64,000 nucleotides of DNA from assembly GCA_007449985.2 (NCBI GenBank), contig VIIQ02000245.1:1-64000 (forward strand), written 5' to 3'. Below are positions 34,339 to 46,101 of the stretch, piece after piece. A program made the translations under genes and the position numbers. Numbering within the stretch: the stretch's first letter is position 1; every line of letters begins with the position of its first letter. This stretch comes from Desmodesmus armatus (lineage: Eukaryota; Chlorophyta; Chlorophyceae; Sphaeropleales; Scenedesmaceae). Under the pieces are notes generated by a model. That model saw only the letters and a program-made list of their open reading frames with translations. It was not told the origin of the DNA and made no database searches.

Positions 34339-37300
34339 GGGTTGTTAGTCAGCTGCAAGCATCCGGCAGCAGCAGCAGGGAGTAGTTCATCAGCGGCCAA
34401 GCAGGGGTTCAACGTTGTTGGCAACGACAACTCCACTACACCCATCCATCTGGAAGGCACTGCAGCGCTAGTGTGCGGCCCCGCTGGCCAAGCTGTAGTC
34501 ACTACAGCTGTGTGTGACACACCCCATAGTGTATGCACTGGATATAGCAGCTGTAGTGCTCAGCCCGGCTTAGTGCTGCCAGGTTGGCCGCAAAGATAGC
34601 CCGCCGGGAGAGAGAGAGAGGCTCTCAGTGAGGGCCTCACCTGTACCACTAGATCGGACGTCCAGACACTTGTTGGTGCCAGGCCAGCGCAGGCTGCCGT
34701 CAGGCAGGTGCTCAAAGCGCTGATTGCTGCCGCCATTGCAATCCCAAATGTGGACCTGCATCACGGCGTTTGCAGCCTGCTTAGCACGGCTGCTTTGTTG
34801 AGGGATGAGCCGCACTTGCAAATGGTTGACCCTGTCAGGTGGCCACACCAGCGTGGCCCTCGTGCTGTGGAGACTCACCACTTGTTCGGAAGAAGTTTGG
34901 CAAGGCGAAGGCACGCATGCGTCCATTTCATGTGCTGTCCAAACTCACCGCTGATCATCCTGCTGATGGCATCCTGCTATCAGAACAGCACAGCATGTTG
35001 CAAACCGCCATCACATACCTGAGTGCCAGAGTTGAAGCTCGGAGCATCCACACACTTGGTCGCGGACAGGCTTGTGGTGATGGCGCCGCCGGCAGGAGGT
35101 GGGTTAGGCCCACCCACAGTAGGCCGTCCTGACGCAATCCTGGTGGAGGTCTCACCCAACATGCGGGCGCAGTTTGAAGTAGCGGACCCTGCTGGTACAT
35201 TGTTCCGAGTGAGGGTGGGGTTGGAGAACTGCTGTAGCACTGGGGGCCAGTTGTTGTTGGGGCAAGGGTATGACATAATTGTCATGAAGTTGTTGGTGCC
35301 AAGGTCACACCTACAGAGGGTGACAGACACCCGCAATGGCAACAGCAGCAGAGATAAGCTGACGTCAGACGAGGCTTTATGGCTGAACAGCTAGTACTGC
35401 TAGCTGTTCGGACGGTCCGCACCGTTGACTGAAGGGATGCAAGTGGGTCACCCCAGGACAGTTAGACGCAGCACATGACACTTGGCTAGTCAATAGACAA
35501 CTTGAATGTTTATGCCACAAATATGGCATGTGCCCTGGTGATACTGGACGACGTTGTGCGCACCTCCTGTGGCCGTACGCGTAGGTGTTGGCACCATTCC
35601 GATCTTCTGCATTGTGGGTGCAGCCTTGGTTGTGTCCAAGCTGCAGGGAATTGCGGCGGCAAGGGAGGCAGCGCATTGTCAAGGAGCTGCGCATTTTTGG
35701 TCAACCTGAGGCTACACTGAGTTGTACACCTGAGGCTTACGTGCATCTGTGTCAATGGCAGTAGTGCCGTAACTGTGTGAAGCCTGCTCAACGTTGTCTG
35801 CATCCGATGGGAGGCACCCACAGGCTGCCAGTAGAATTGCTCAATTGGCGTGTTGCTATTGGTACCGGCAGTACCGTACATGATGTTGGGGCTGATGGCA
35901 TGCAGATGCACGGTGTCTTGATCAGACACAAATATGAAAGGCTGCGCTGCGTTCAGAATAAAGCAGCTTGAGCTGGTGATGACTCTCCGTGTGCACATGC
36001 GGTCAACGTGTCTACATTTCCGTGCCAGACACCGCTCCCCGCAACACACCTCGTGAGCTGTGACTCTGCCGTCGAAGCAGCCAGTGCCGACTTGACCGTA
36101 GAAAAAGTCAGCGCTGGAGGGGTTGAACCAAGCCACCCCACAGCCTCCCACTTGATGGGACCAGATCTGAACCATGTCGGCCCCAAGCTGCGGGGGGGGG
36201 GGGGGGGGGGGGGGGGGAGGGAAGCAGCAGGTTGACAAAAAGTCAAGGTTTGGGGTAGGGTTGCACCTAGCCATGCCACAACCTCCGACAGACCAGATCC
36301 AACTTGAATGGCATGTCGGCAACAAGCTGCGAGCGAAAGGGAGGGAAGCAGCGTTGACAAACAACATGCAGCACAGCCAGTGTCAGCACTTAGTGTGCCT
36401 TGCTGTCTCCTCCTCCTCTCCTCTTTGAAATCATTGTACATGCAGTTGAGGTGTCATGTGCACGGGGAAACTAGCACAAATTTGAGGCACTGCTAGACCT
36501 ACTTGAGAGGCAAGACTGTGTGTGCTTTCGCTGATTGGGTAATATTCAGTGGCACATCATCTGTCATTAGTGTCACAGCCAATTTGCCGCTCTGCCATCG
36601 AGCTAGGGTCATACGTTGTGTAGCATCATGCATGGTGACTTTCACAGAAGGTCCAGGTTCAGCTGCTGTGACAGCCCTACCTCATTGCGCCACGTATGGA
36701 CGTTGGGTATCCTGTTTCTGGTCACATCATCAAGTGCGATGTTGCCAGAGTCGCCCTGTACCTCAGTGTAAGAAACCTACACAGCAAAACGCATGGATGC
36801 GCACAGCAGTTGGTGAGTCAATCCAGGGCCGTGCAAAAAGCCAACTGCCAGTGCCAAGAACACCGTGCACGGTGCTTCACTCCCACTCAGATGGAGCGAC
36901 GTGTGTGTCAAGCATGCCATGTTCTCCGCAACGTGGACTGACATTGCCTGGATACCTTGCCCACCAAAGCGGTATGAGTGCTGTCTCTGGGCGCTTGGTC
37001 GTGCAAGTAAACTCGTCGCCCATCATGACCACCATGGCGGTACACAGTTTCTGCACGGACATACCACAAACAACAGCAATGCGGCATCGTTCCCAAGGAG
37101 TAACTCACCGGCCTAATCGCCACCAGCCTGAGTGTCAGCCTGACGTTGAGCCTCGAGTTGGTGTACGCCTGGTTGGTCCAGGCCACCGACTGGCGTACGG
37201 CATTTTGAAGTGCTGCATCACCACCGGGAGTCCTAGCAGCAGCCGCAGGTGTGTAGACCACCAGCAGATCCTGGGTGACGGCAGTCTGCAGAAGCTTCCG

Positions 37301-39441
37301 GCCCTGTGGCGATGACATCTCATCGCCAGGTGTAGTAACACCTGCGCCGTCAACCTCCACAGCGGTCGGGGTGGGGATGGCAGGGACTGTGCCAAGTTGG
37401 GAGAAGGATGCGGCGAGGGAGGTAGCTGCGGCAAGGTAGTCGGCAGGGTCTGTGCTGCTGTCATTGCCTGCAGAGGCTGCCATGGCCTCTGCCAGGGCCT
37501 GTGGGCACAGGACACACCAAAAAAAGCGGCGTTGAGTGGAAGATTTTCACACCCTCTCCATGCCCTCGGGCTGGAGGGGTAGGTGGGGGCCCTGGTAGTC
37601 TATCATGCTCTGCATGCACACCCTCTCAGCCAGTGGTTCACCGTATGTGTAGTTTTTTACTTACTTACCTGTGGGTCAGTGAGGGGCTCCAAAGGGGCGA
37701 GGGTGGAGTTGGCAGCAAGCTCAGGGGTGGAGGTGTCCACAGAGGCGGCTCCAAAGGGCGAAGAGGCACCGGTTGCCTTCTGAGCAGCTAACTCAGCTTC
37801 CAGCTGGGGCTGTCGCACTTTAAGCCACGCCTCGAGTTGCTCGTGTTGCTGGGCGAGCAGCGCCATGTAGTTTGGCTCGTTGACCTCCATCACCACGTGC
37901 TTGGAGGTGTCGATCTGGGGGAAGCGGGCCGCATGCTGTTCAACAGCGGCGGCGTCGGCGTCGGCTGGCAGGCTTGCTGCTGCAATGGGGTCGGCTTCTC
38001 CTGTGGCCAAGGGGGCAACCTGCGTGGTGAGGTGAGTGCAGGGGGCAGAGTCAAACCAGCAGCAGCGCAACAGAACCAGTCAGCAGTGGGGACAGTTGCA
38101 GGATAGCATGGTTTGTAGGCAGGTCATGGTTGACAGCTTCCAACCTGCTTGAAACTCTGTGCTGCCCACACGCTATCATGAGGCTCAGCACACCAACTGC
38201 GTATGCCATCTGAGAGCGCCGCTGCATCCAAAGGTACAAGTGCAGGTGCAGGTGCAAAGTTCCAGGCATGGCATGCAAGATCATATTGCCTAAGGCATGT
38301 TTCTAGTGGCTGGCCCACAGCTGGCCCGCTGGCAGGCGCCCACATACAGTGTAGGTGCGCTCTTTGTTCGTCCTTCTCTCAATGTACGTGATCTTTCCAT
38401 ACACTCCTCCGTTCTCAGCTGTCACCAGGATAGCAGAGCTAGTACCCCGCCGCTGCCCTGCAACTTCACCGATCCAGATGGAGACTGGAGCCATGCCATT
38501 TGTCGTAGAGGCAGTTGCAACCTCGGGCACAGGGCTTGGGACATCCCTCCTGCGGGTGATGATCAGGTTGGCTCCAGGGAGGGCCAAAGATAGACGGGAG
38601 GGATTGCTTGACAGTAGCTTGCTGTCGAGGACCACGGTCATCACGGCTGGTTGCTCGCCTGCAAAACCCGACGGCACAACTGCTTGTGTCAGTGGCAGTT
38701 GTGTTCAGCATTCTTATAAGCTGCTGGGGAGCAACTGTTGCGATATAGCTGGCTAGCAAACTATTGCCAGAAGGGCACATATTTTGCACCCTGCCAGACT
38801 CTGGCACATGGCATGTCCTGCACCCTTTGAGAATCTGACCACCCACACCAGCAGTTGCCAACTGCTGAACCAAGAGCTGCTGCAGCAGCTGCTGGCCTGG
38901 TGCTGTAAACAGGAAAATTTCCATGTAGCACATGGCTTCAGAGGATACTGCTTCATAAGCTGACTCTCTTCCTCTGCCGCACTCAGCTCACAGCTGCATT
39001 GAGCTTCCAGCTGCTGCTACTATCACTACCACACACACAAGGGTCGGACTGAATACCCGCCCGATGGAACGTGCCCCGGAAGTAGAGCCCCAAACAATCG
39101 ATATCAATGTTGTTAATCGTGCCATTGCACGCGCAGATCTTTGTGAAGATATATATTATTGGTCACGGTGAACTTCATCCCAGCTCGACTTGCTCACCAG
39201 CGCCGGGCACAGACATAGTCGCGATTTCCCCGTTGATGGGCTTGTTGTTGATGATGACCTGTGAAGCGGGAGCTACCTCGCCTGCGGGTGGATCTGAGAA
39301 GAGCGAAGGTGCAGCACGTGACCCCGCTGTTGCTGCTGCAGAGGTAGCTACGGCAGATATTTGATCAGTCTCCACAGCAGCTGCATGTCTACTGCATAGC
39401 AGAAGAGCCACAAGGGTGGCAAGTTTGTGATGTGCACGCAT
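33181..39441 (-). CDS. Secreted metzincin (M12-like) protease with C-terminal ricin-type lectin domains, 12 exons
   Basis: Exons: 39198-39441, 38348-38658, 37669-38019, 37109-37498, 36681-36776, 36050-36187, 35564-35640, 35019-35310, 34641-34755, 33808-34242, 33352-33482, and probably 33181-33276. All phases close, giving 891 residues. Residues 1-22 (MRAHHKLATLVALLLCSRHA) form a signal peptide. A ~280-residue pro-region follows. The catalytic domain starts at QDLLVVYTPAAAA and has the zinc motif HELGHNQGCTHN (HExxHxxGxxH), the Met-turn TIMSYPCP and FSNP. Asn replaces the usual Asp after the third His. The C terminus carries ricin-B blocks with QxW-like motifs (WDCNGGSNQRF, WDCNGSPAQQWF, WQCNNANNQRW, FDCHTGPNQRWF) and repeated NKCLD-type strands. 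It is probably an extracellular or cell-wall protease that binds glycans. The last exon is the least certain part. Confidence 0.82.
34254..34376 (-). repeat. Sense-strand CTG tract and acceptor echo before metzincin exon 33808-34242
   Basis: About 27 CAG units on the plus strand (34254-34336), CTG in sense, lie directly upstream of the GCTTGCAG acceptor. Beyond the tract, 34341-34376 repeats the acceptor neighbourhood (gtcagctgcaagcatccggcagcagcagc), so the acceptor plus the start of the repeat has been duplicated. Confidence 0.7.
36236..36332 (-). repeat. Echo of the acceptor half of metzincin exon 36050-36187
   Basis: The start of exon 36050-36187 (LGADMVQIWSHQVGGCG-VAWFNP, complement of ~36115-36187) is matched at 36236-36332. 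Landmarks in the same order are caaggtttgggg, gccatgccacaacctcc, gaccagatcc, aacttgaatggcatgtcgg and caagctgcgagc. Small indels break its reading frame. The two are separated by a 25-base plus-strand G run, which is sense-strand C before the acceptor. Confidence 0.75.
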
Positions 39442-42400
39442 GCTGGCTTGTTTGCAGTCAGCGAGGGTTGGTTCCAGGACTGTGGTTAATCAGAGCTAAC
39501 GAGCATGTATTTATAGTGTGGGCTTCATGCAATATGCGGTATATTTCAACCCTACTTGAACAGTGACACGAAGCTGACTCGAAGGTCGAGGCTTGAACCA
39601 ACCTAGCATGTGACTTAAACAACCACACCGGTTGGTGTAAGTTAAACTGACTTATCAAGAGAAACCAGTTCGCTGAACTCCCTTGGGGCCAGGTCTGTCA
39701 CCAGGAAGCTCACTGGTAGGCCGGAACGGACACGGGCAGCAAACGAAAGGCCCTGATGGTGACACACATGGTATTTAAGTTCGTAAGGGAACGCATGGCA
39801 CATTATAGGAGCTGCTGCCCAGCCTTGGCTTTTGGCCCAGCTGACCTGCAGCTTGTTCCTGCGCCAGCTGCATCTACAGCAGCTGAAAAGCTCAACAAGA
39901 TAACAGCAGCCCACAAGAAGCCACACCGGCTCATACAGACTCATCACAGACATCGACACAGTTGGCAGCTGCGTCCCTCTTTCCTTGCTGTCACTCTCTT
40001 TCCCAGGATGGTCTTTCCTTGCTTCCCTTGCAAAGGGGCATCCCTCAACTGCATGCTGCACTGCCCATTGCTGTTGCTGCTGTTACACAGCACATTGCTT
40101 GGGACCACATCCTAAGGCACTAGCCAGCAAGCCAAGGGCTCATGAGGGCACATGAGAAGCACCTAGAGCAGTCTATACCAATACCAAATGCAAATTTGCC
40201 TCTCAGAGGGGTCCCCAGCAGTGACTATGCAAGAGGGCGGATTGTTTCCCTCGCCACATGAAATGCCCCTCACCGTGTTCCTCACCGAGTACCCTTCACA
40301 CCCACACTGTGCTTCGTGAGAGGCTCCGCCTTCTTCCACGAGAATAAAACCTCCGAGGGGCCCCCATAGCATTTCTACCCAGTATTCCTCACACCCACAA
40401 GCTCCACCCCCATTCCTAACCACACAACCATGCAGCACTGGGTCCGAGCCCCGCCCCCCTCCAGGCCGGGTGGCACCAGGTCCTGCAAATCACTTGGTGA
40501 CAACAAGCCACTCAGTACGTCACTGACTTGGCACGTGACAACTCTCCAAACTTTGGGGTTACCCCATCATGGCTTCACATGTCCTTAAGAGTCATACTTG
40601 AAGCACACCAACTTTCCCCATCATGGGCACGTCAATGAAGAGGAACAAGCTCCCTAACTGTGGCAGTGGTGCAAGGCAAACTGCAAGTATCCACTGCTCC
40701 TATGCAGAGTAGCTCGCAAAGTCTGGATTTACCAGCCTACCCACCAAGTTAGCTCAAGCTAGTTAGTAACACCGTGTTTGCTTGTCACTTGTTTGAAGTT
40801 AGGCACTGTTTGCTTGGGAACTGGCATGCCCATTGCTGAAACTGCCAGTGGGGTCACCATCCCAATTTACAGTGCTTCCTGCCGCACACACTAGACTCAC
40901 TGAGAGTTACTCCTTTCCTCCTGCTAAGAGTCTGAGCAGTGTTTGCTAGTTACTCCTGTCTGGCCGCCACACCGTGTGGGTCCCTGCCTGCCTCAGGCCG
41001 CCTGAGGCATGTGCTTGTGGGCTGAAGGGCAGCTAGCCTGCCAAGCTCCCAGCACTGGCTTGTCCAACACTGACGCCAGCATTCTCCTGAATTCATGGGC
41101 ATTGCGCTGCTGTGTAAGTGTTCAGCACCTGACTTGCAGTCTGAAGCTGCTTGCAAGCGTTGCAATTGTACTGCGCCTTTCAAAGCCATCCAGTGGATGG
41201 CTCCCGGCACTTCGGCAACACCTGACGCTGGTGGCAGTGCCTTGTCAATACCCTGTGTTGCATTGAGTCGCTGCAAAGCTGTAGGCACATCCGTTGCGGT
41301 GGCAAGCCTTGCTCGTGTGCTGGCCTCGGGGGGTTTCTGGGCGAGAGCTTCTGAAGCGTGTAGTACGTGAAGCTTGTATTACGTAAGAACTTGCAACAAC
41401 ACGGTTAGCTTCTCTAAAGCTTTTGAAAAGCGGCTTTGGCCACCTGTGCTGGTGTGTATTGGCCATGTGCGCCCTTGTGAAATGCAGGCCAAGTGTGGGT
41501 TTGCAGCAGGATGTTGTGGAGTTGAGTCCGCCTTCTCCCACCAACCCCTGCCAGTCAAAGGTGCTGGCCAACATGACTTTTCAGCACCCAACCACACCGG
41601 CTGGCTAAGACCCAGCGCTGGTAAAGCCCCTTACACCATTTAGTTGCCTTGGAGCGACGACGCATCAACCAACATCAGCTACAAACATCAACATCATGAA
41701 TTATCAAAATCAAATCATCATGGTCAGCAGCTGCAGCTGCTTCAGGCCACCGCACACCGACATGGCCACTTCAGGTCACTGTGTTCCAGTCACCTTGCCT
41801 GAAATCAATGGCATACAGAACCTTCGCGTTTCGCCTGATGCGTCGCTCAAATTTGCGGCCTGCGCCCGCGTCGACGCAATCGCAGTTATCACCAATCGCT
41901 GCATGCCGCCAAAAAAAGAACGAAAGGCTTATCACCGATTATCTCCAGTCACCCATCGCTGCACGCCACAAAGAACTCATGACCAATCACAAATCGCTGC
42001 ACGCCGCCAACAGACACAATAACGACTCAACTGACCTATCGCTGCACGGTGCCAACAGAAACACCCTGAGCACACGGCGCATCCTGCCCTAACACATAAA
42101 AACTAAGCAAACTGCCGAAATTTGATCCATGCTGTCATTCTCCATCGCGCTTTCCTCAGGCTTCAGCCACACGCGCATTCAGCGCACTTGGCGGCCTTCA
42201 ACGCACTCCCCGGCCAAGACTACCCATGCCCACCATGCCCAATGCTGAACAGCCCGCTGACCCAACCCATGCTGCACGCCGTGCAAAACACCACCACACA
42301 AGTGATTGCCGATGGTGCTGATATCACCCAGCGAACATGCCCATCAGCCTACGGTAGGCCGTTGTGGTGCCCCCAGCACTGCGCGGCGCTCTGCATCAAG

Positions 42401-42642
42401 TCGCCGGCAACACGATCTGCCGTGCAACATTGTCACAAGCAGCTGCATCGGGATTCATGTTGTCATCATTCCTGACATGTCAGCCAGGAGACACACGCAC
42501 ACAACGCCAAACGCCACGACCAGATATCACTAGCATAGTGGCACGGGGCAATGTTCCCCTACTGGGCATGCTTTGGCCCAAGCTGACGCGAAACCAGCAG
42601 TACGTAGGTTCGTACTGGTTGCCAGTACTGGGATGCACACGA
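39442..42642. other. 3.2-kb spacer without a recognisable gene
   Basis: This holds the 5' flank of the secreted metzincin and the 3' flank of the next minus-strand gene. Open frames (for example minus 39642-40061) lack motifs and partners. A C/A-rich segment with repeated cctcaccg/ttcacaccca words lies at 40245-40420, and a short degenerate repeat at 41895-42055 is listed separately. Confidence 0.4.
41895..42055 (+). repeat. Four-copy degenerate repeat, core ATCGCTGCAYGCCGCCA
   Basis: The core occurs at ~41895, 41955, 41993 and 42038 with spacings of about 60, 38 and 45 bases. Flanking words such as acaatcac/accaatc and aacaga are also shared. The spacers are unequal and diverged, so this is neither a CRISPR array nor a clean minisatellite. 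Confidence 0.55.
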
Positions 42643-44745
42643 TTAGCGCCAGCAGAAAAAGTCGCGCGACTTCCAGTACCCCGAACGGGCAACTGCCGCC
42701 ACATGGTCGCTGTCCACATTATCCTTGGCGTTTGCTGCCATAAGATCGGAGTCTGGTGTGTCCTCCCGCCGCACGAAGCAGCAGGCAGGGTGGTGGAACT
42801 GCAGGGCACAGAGCCCGTCGATGCACTTTCCACCACACTTGGGCCACCTGACCCCGTAGGAGGGCTGTCCAGTGAGCCATGCAGCAGCTTGGTCGGCAGA
42901 TGCAGGCACCGCAGCGTCTGGGAGCTGGGCCGTCTCTGTTGAATTGGCGGCAGCTTGCATGGCAGCTGAGTAGTATCCCCGCGGGCGTGGAAGAGATGGA
43001 TGCCTGCAGCAAAAGCACACCACATTTGTGATTAAGCTTTCACGCTAGGGTGCAATCCTGGTGCATCGTCCTTGCATTCTTCCTTTGCTTACAGGCTGTC
43101 AATTTCACAGATAGCACGGTCACTTGCAACGTGAAGCAAGGTGCCTCCTGGGATGGATGCACCGCCGGCATCTGAGATAACTCGCTGGTTTGCAGGTATC
43201 AATGAGCACCGTAGCTTGATGAACAACACCCACCACACATAGCCTGCATCCTTGCTTACCATGGGCAGTAAGCACCGTTTGGTCTGGTTGACGGGGGGCA
43301 GCCTGCGCTGACACCAGTGCAGAAGGCTTCCGCACTGCAAGCTGATGCAGATCTGCAACAGGCACATACAGCAGCAGCAGCACAAGTAAGGATGCTCAGC
43401 AGCAGCCTTGTTCAGCAGCAGCACCAGCAGCATCAATACCAGCAGCAACACCAGCTGCCGCTATTGGACAGGGGGGTTGCATGCAAACTTTCACCTGGCA
43501 AGGAGCGAGGTGCTGGCTTGAGACTGAGGCTAATTGCGCAGCATGAGTCGTACTGCAGCATCCTGCTGACATGTGCTGTACCTCCACAGCACAGACATGC
43601 ACCTGCAGGATGTCGTGTTGGGGGAAAACGCGTTGTCGCTGCAGCATTCGCCCTCGGTACACTGCATTGGCAACGGCAGGGGCAGGGGCAGCACAAGCCA
43701 TGCATCTTCGGCCTGATGTGTATGGTAATCTCATATTTAGGTAGCTGTACAGCCCTGTCCAGGCTGTTGCACAAGCCTGCATAACAGACCATGATCAGAC
43801 ATGTTGTCTGTGCCGCAGTGTAACACCGCCTTGCTGTATCTGGCAACCAAGATGCCACCAGCCATGGAAACACTTCAAAAACTCACCTGGGGGATGTCCA
43901 GCTCAACGATGAAGCTGCGCGTCCGAAAAGGTACCCCTGTAATGAGCTTCGGGACAAGAATGCTGAGTGTGTCGTTGGTCAGGCTGGCTGCAATGGTCAG
44001 GCCCAAGGTGGTGTTGAAGTCATCCTGGATGACTCTGAACCGTCCATTGGCTTGGACAAATGCTTCACTGGTGAGGATGTAAGCAAGAGCTTCAGCATCA
44101 TCAGTGGCGTACGTCAATGTGATGCGCCCAAAGGTCTGCACATCGAGTGTGAATTCTTCTAAACCTTCGATATATGCAAACTCTGTCCAACTGTCCAGGA
44201 CAGGTATGTCATTAGGGGGACACTCCCGAGTTCCCAAATCCTGTATCTGGCACCCCGCCAAATGCGCCGGCAATATCTGGGTCCCAGAAGTTGATGCCTC
44301 CAAACAACATCACTCCAGAGACAGTGGCTCCCTCCAGGGGCCCTGGGCTGCTGGCAGCTTGCATCACTTGAACATCTCCTGCTGCCTTGGACGGCAGCAT
44401 GGTGTTGGGCGGGTGGTGGGCCCCGCCTGCCCCTGCAGCACCTCCTGTGGACAGCATCAGCAACATACATCAACAGCAAAGGGGTAAGAACAATTCACGC
44501 ACTGAAGTTGTGTCGATTGTGGTGCACTAGCAGTGCCCCAGCAACATTCGAACAGAGCAGAAGCAGTAGTGCCTGCAGGTACTACTGTAGTGCCTACAGC
44601 ACAGGACGTCATGCACCAACAGCACCCAATCACCTTCACTCTTGTTGAAATAAGGACCTTTAGCTCCTGTTCGTGCGGTTGCTTCAGCCATGCAGAGCAG
44701 GGTGAGCAGGGCGCAGCACAGGACCGCGCGTCTGTACTGAGCCAT
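42643..44745 (-). CDS. Predicted secreted protein of unknown function, four exons with an internal frame break
   Basis: Exon 44634-44745 encodes a signal peptide (MAQYRRAVLCCALLTLLCMA, then EATARTG). It joins in phase 1 to 43887-44444, then 43093-43352 (phase 0) and 42643-43003 (phase 2), ending ...SRDFFCWR and TAA. Total is about 430 residues. Exon 2 starts in the frame of GAFGGVPDTGFGNSGV and ends in the frame of FTLDVQTFGRITLTY, offset by one base. The first frame meets TAA near 44212. A 44-base intron would fix the phase but seems too short, so a base error or a real mutation near 44224-44262 is likely. The tail contains a Cys cluster (CGGKCIDGLC, HPACCF). I do not recognise the family. 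Exon 43093-43352 is the weakest. Confidence 0.5.
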
Positions 44746-46101
44746 GGTAGACAGGCGCTGCAATGACGCTGTAAGCAGCCTGTTGAAGCTAGTACTGTGT
44801 AAGATAACCAGCTTACAGTGCAGACTGCAGTGCTGCTGCTCTGAGCAGTACACCTATCGCGAAAAGCAAAGCAAGTGTTATCCATTGCCATGCGGGCTAT
44901 GTATACCGCTTGGATGTAATCGACGTCAAAACCAAAAAAAACGCTGTGGTGAAATTGAAAGGGCACCGTCACCAAGGAAATCGTTTTGTACTTAGTGCAT
45001 ATTGTGCTTTCTCCAGGAATGTGGTCGCATGTTCTCGCATGTTACATCCTGAGCTAGCTCGATGATACAAATATACCCTTCTCAGCAGCAGCGGTGCGAC
45101 GATATGATGGTTTCAAGCGTACGCACTGTCAAACGTCGACCCAGGTTCTTTACGAGAACACTCTGCCACCCTTGTTTCGTGAAAATTTCTTGCAATGTCC
45201 CTTCAAGGCTTGAGGGTCCAAATCAACCTGTACTTAGCTAGTATGTATGGTTATACCAAAAGCATTGGTGATTTGTCACACTCATCCCGCATAAACCGCC
45301 TGATCAGTCCTTGCTTCACCTGCCAGGGCTCAAGTGTATGCCACTTGTACATCCCTGATCAGGGGCCTCAGCATTCCCTGGCAGCGCCCTGCAGCTGGGT
45401 TGCACTGCAACATGGACAACATGAAACAATCGCGGTTTGAGGTAACATTTGATGGCACTTTGATCACAGTGAAAGGACACGCAAGAGCTGTCAGAGCAAT
45501 CTCAGCACTGCAGCACTGCACAACGCAAGGCAGCCCGGCCTCAACTCAGCTTATGGGGCCCATGATACATTGCTTTTGTTTGAATCTAGATGAATTTGTC
45601 CAGCTGCCGCTGGTGTATCACAATGTTGGGCGGTACATGCAGTGTCGCACGGCACGCTGTGCTGCTTGTGGTGATGATGGTGTCACCCTTTCATGCTGAA
45701 CATCCTGCCTGTACTGGCCTTGTGGTGACACATGCACAACAAGGCATTTGTTGGCCATGGTGGCACCGCTGCTGCTATTGTGGTTTTGCAAGCAACGTCT
45801 GCTGCTGCTGCGGCAGCGGCTGCGGCTGCCGCCATTCCTCTGCTGCTGCTGCTGCTGCCGCTTCTACTGCTGCTGCTGCTGCTGCTTGCCGCTGCAACTT
45901 TTGCTGCTACTGTTGCTGAATGGTGAAGCTGGGACATGCTGGCTGGGTTGCTGGGCAGCTGCAGGTGCTGGTAGCTGCCAGGTGTGCCGCTCCGCATTTC
46001 CTCATGGTAGCTGTCCCTAGCAGGGCTGCATGTTAAAGCGGGCCGGGTTATGCTGTTGATGGCCTCAGTGAGACCGCACTCAGTTGACATAGTAGACAAC
46101 A
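44746..46101. other. Spacer with interrupted CTG-rich tract
   Basis: This lies between two minus-strand genes and should hold the promoter of the secreted protein and the 3' end of the SET gene. Positions 45787-45915 are CTG/CCG-rich and give Leu/Ala/Ser runs in all frames. No gene was recognised. A TTACA (TGTAA in sense) lies at ~45039, rather far for the SET gene's poly(A) signal. Confidence 0.4.

Noticed and set aside
35800..35980. NIMYGTAGTNSNTPIEQFYW as a metzincin exon
   Set aside because: Including it would separate HE from LGHNQGCTHN and break the zinc motif, so it is treated as intron.
41895..42055. CRISPR-like array
   Set aside because: Only four diverged cores with unequal spacers in nuclear eukaryotic DNA.
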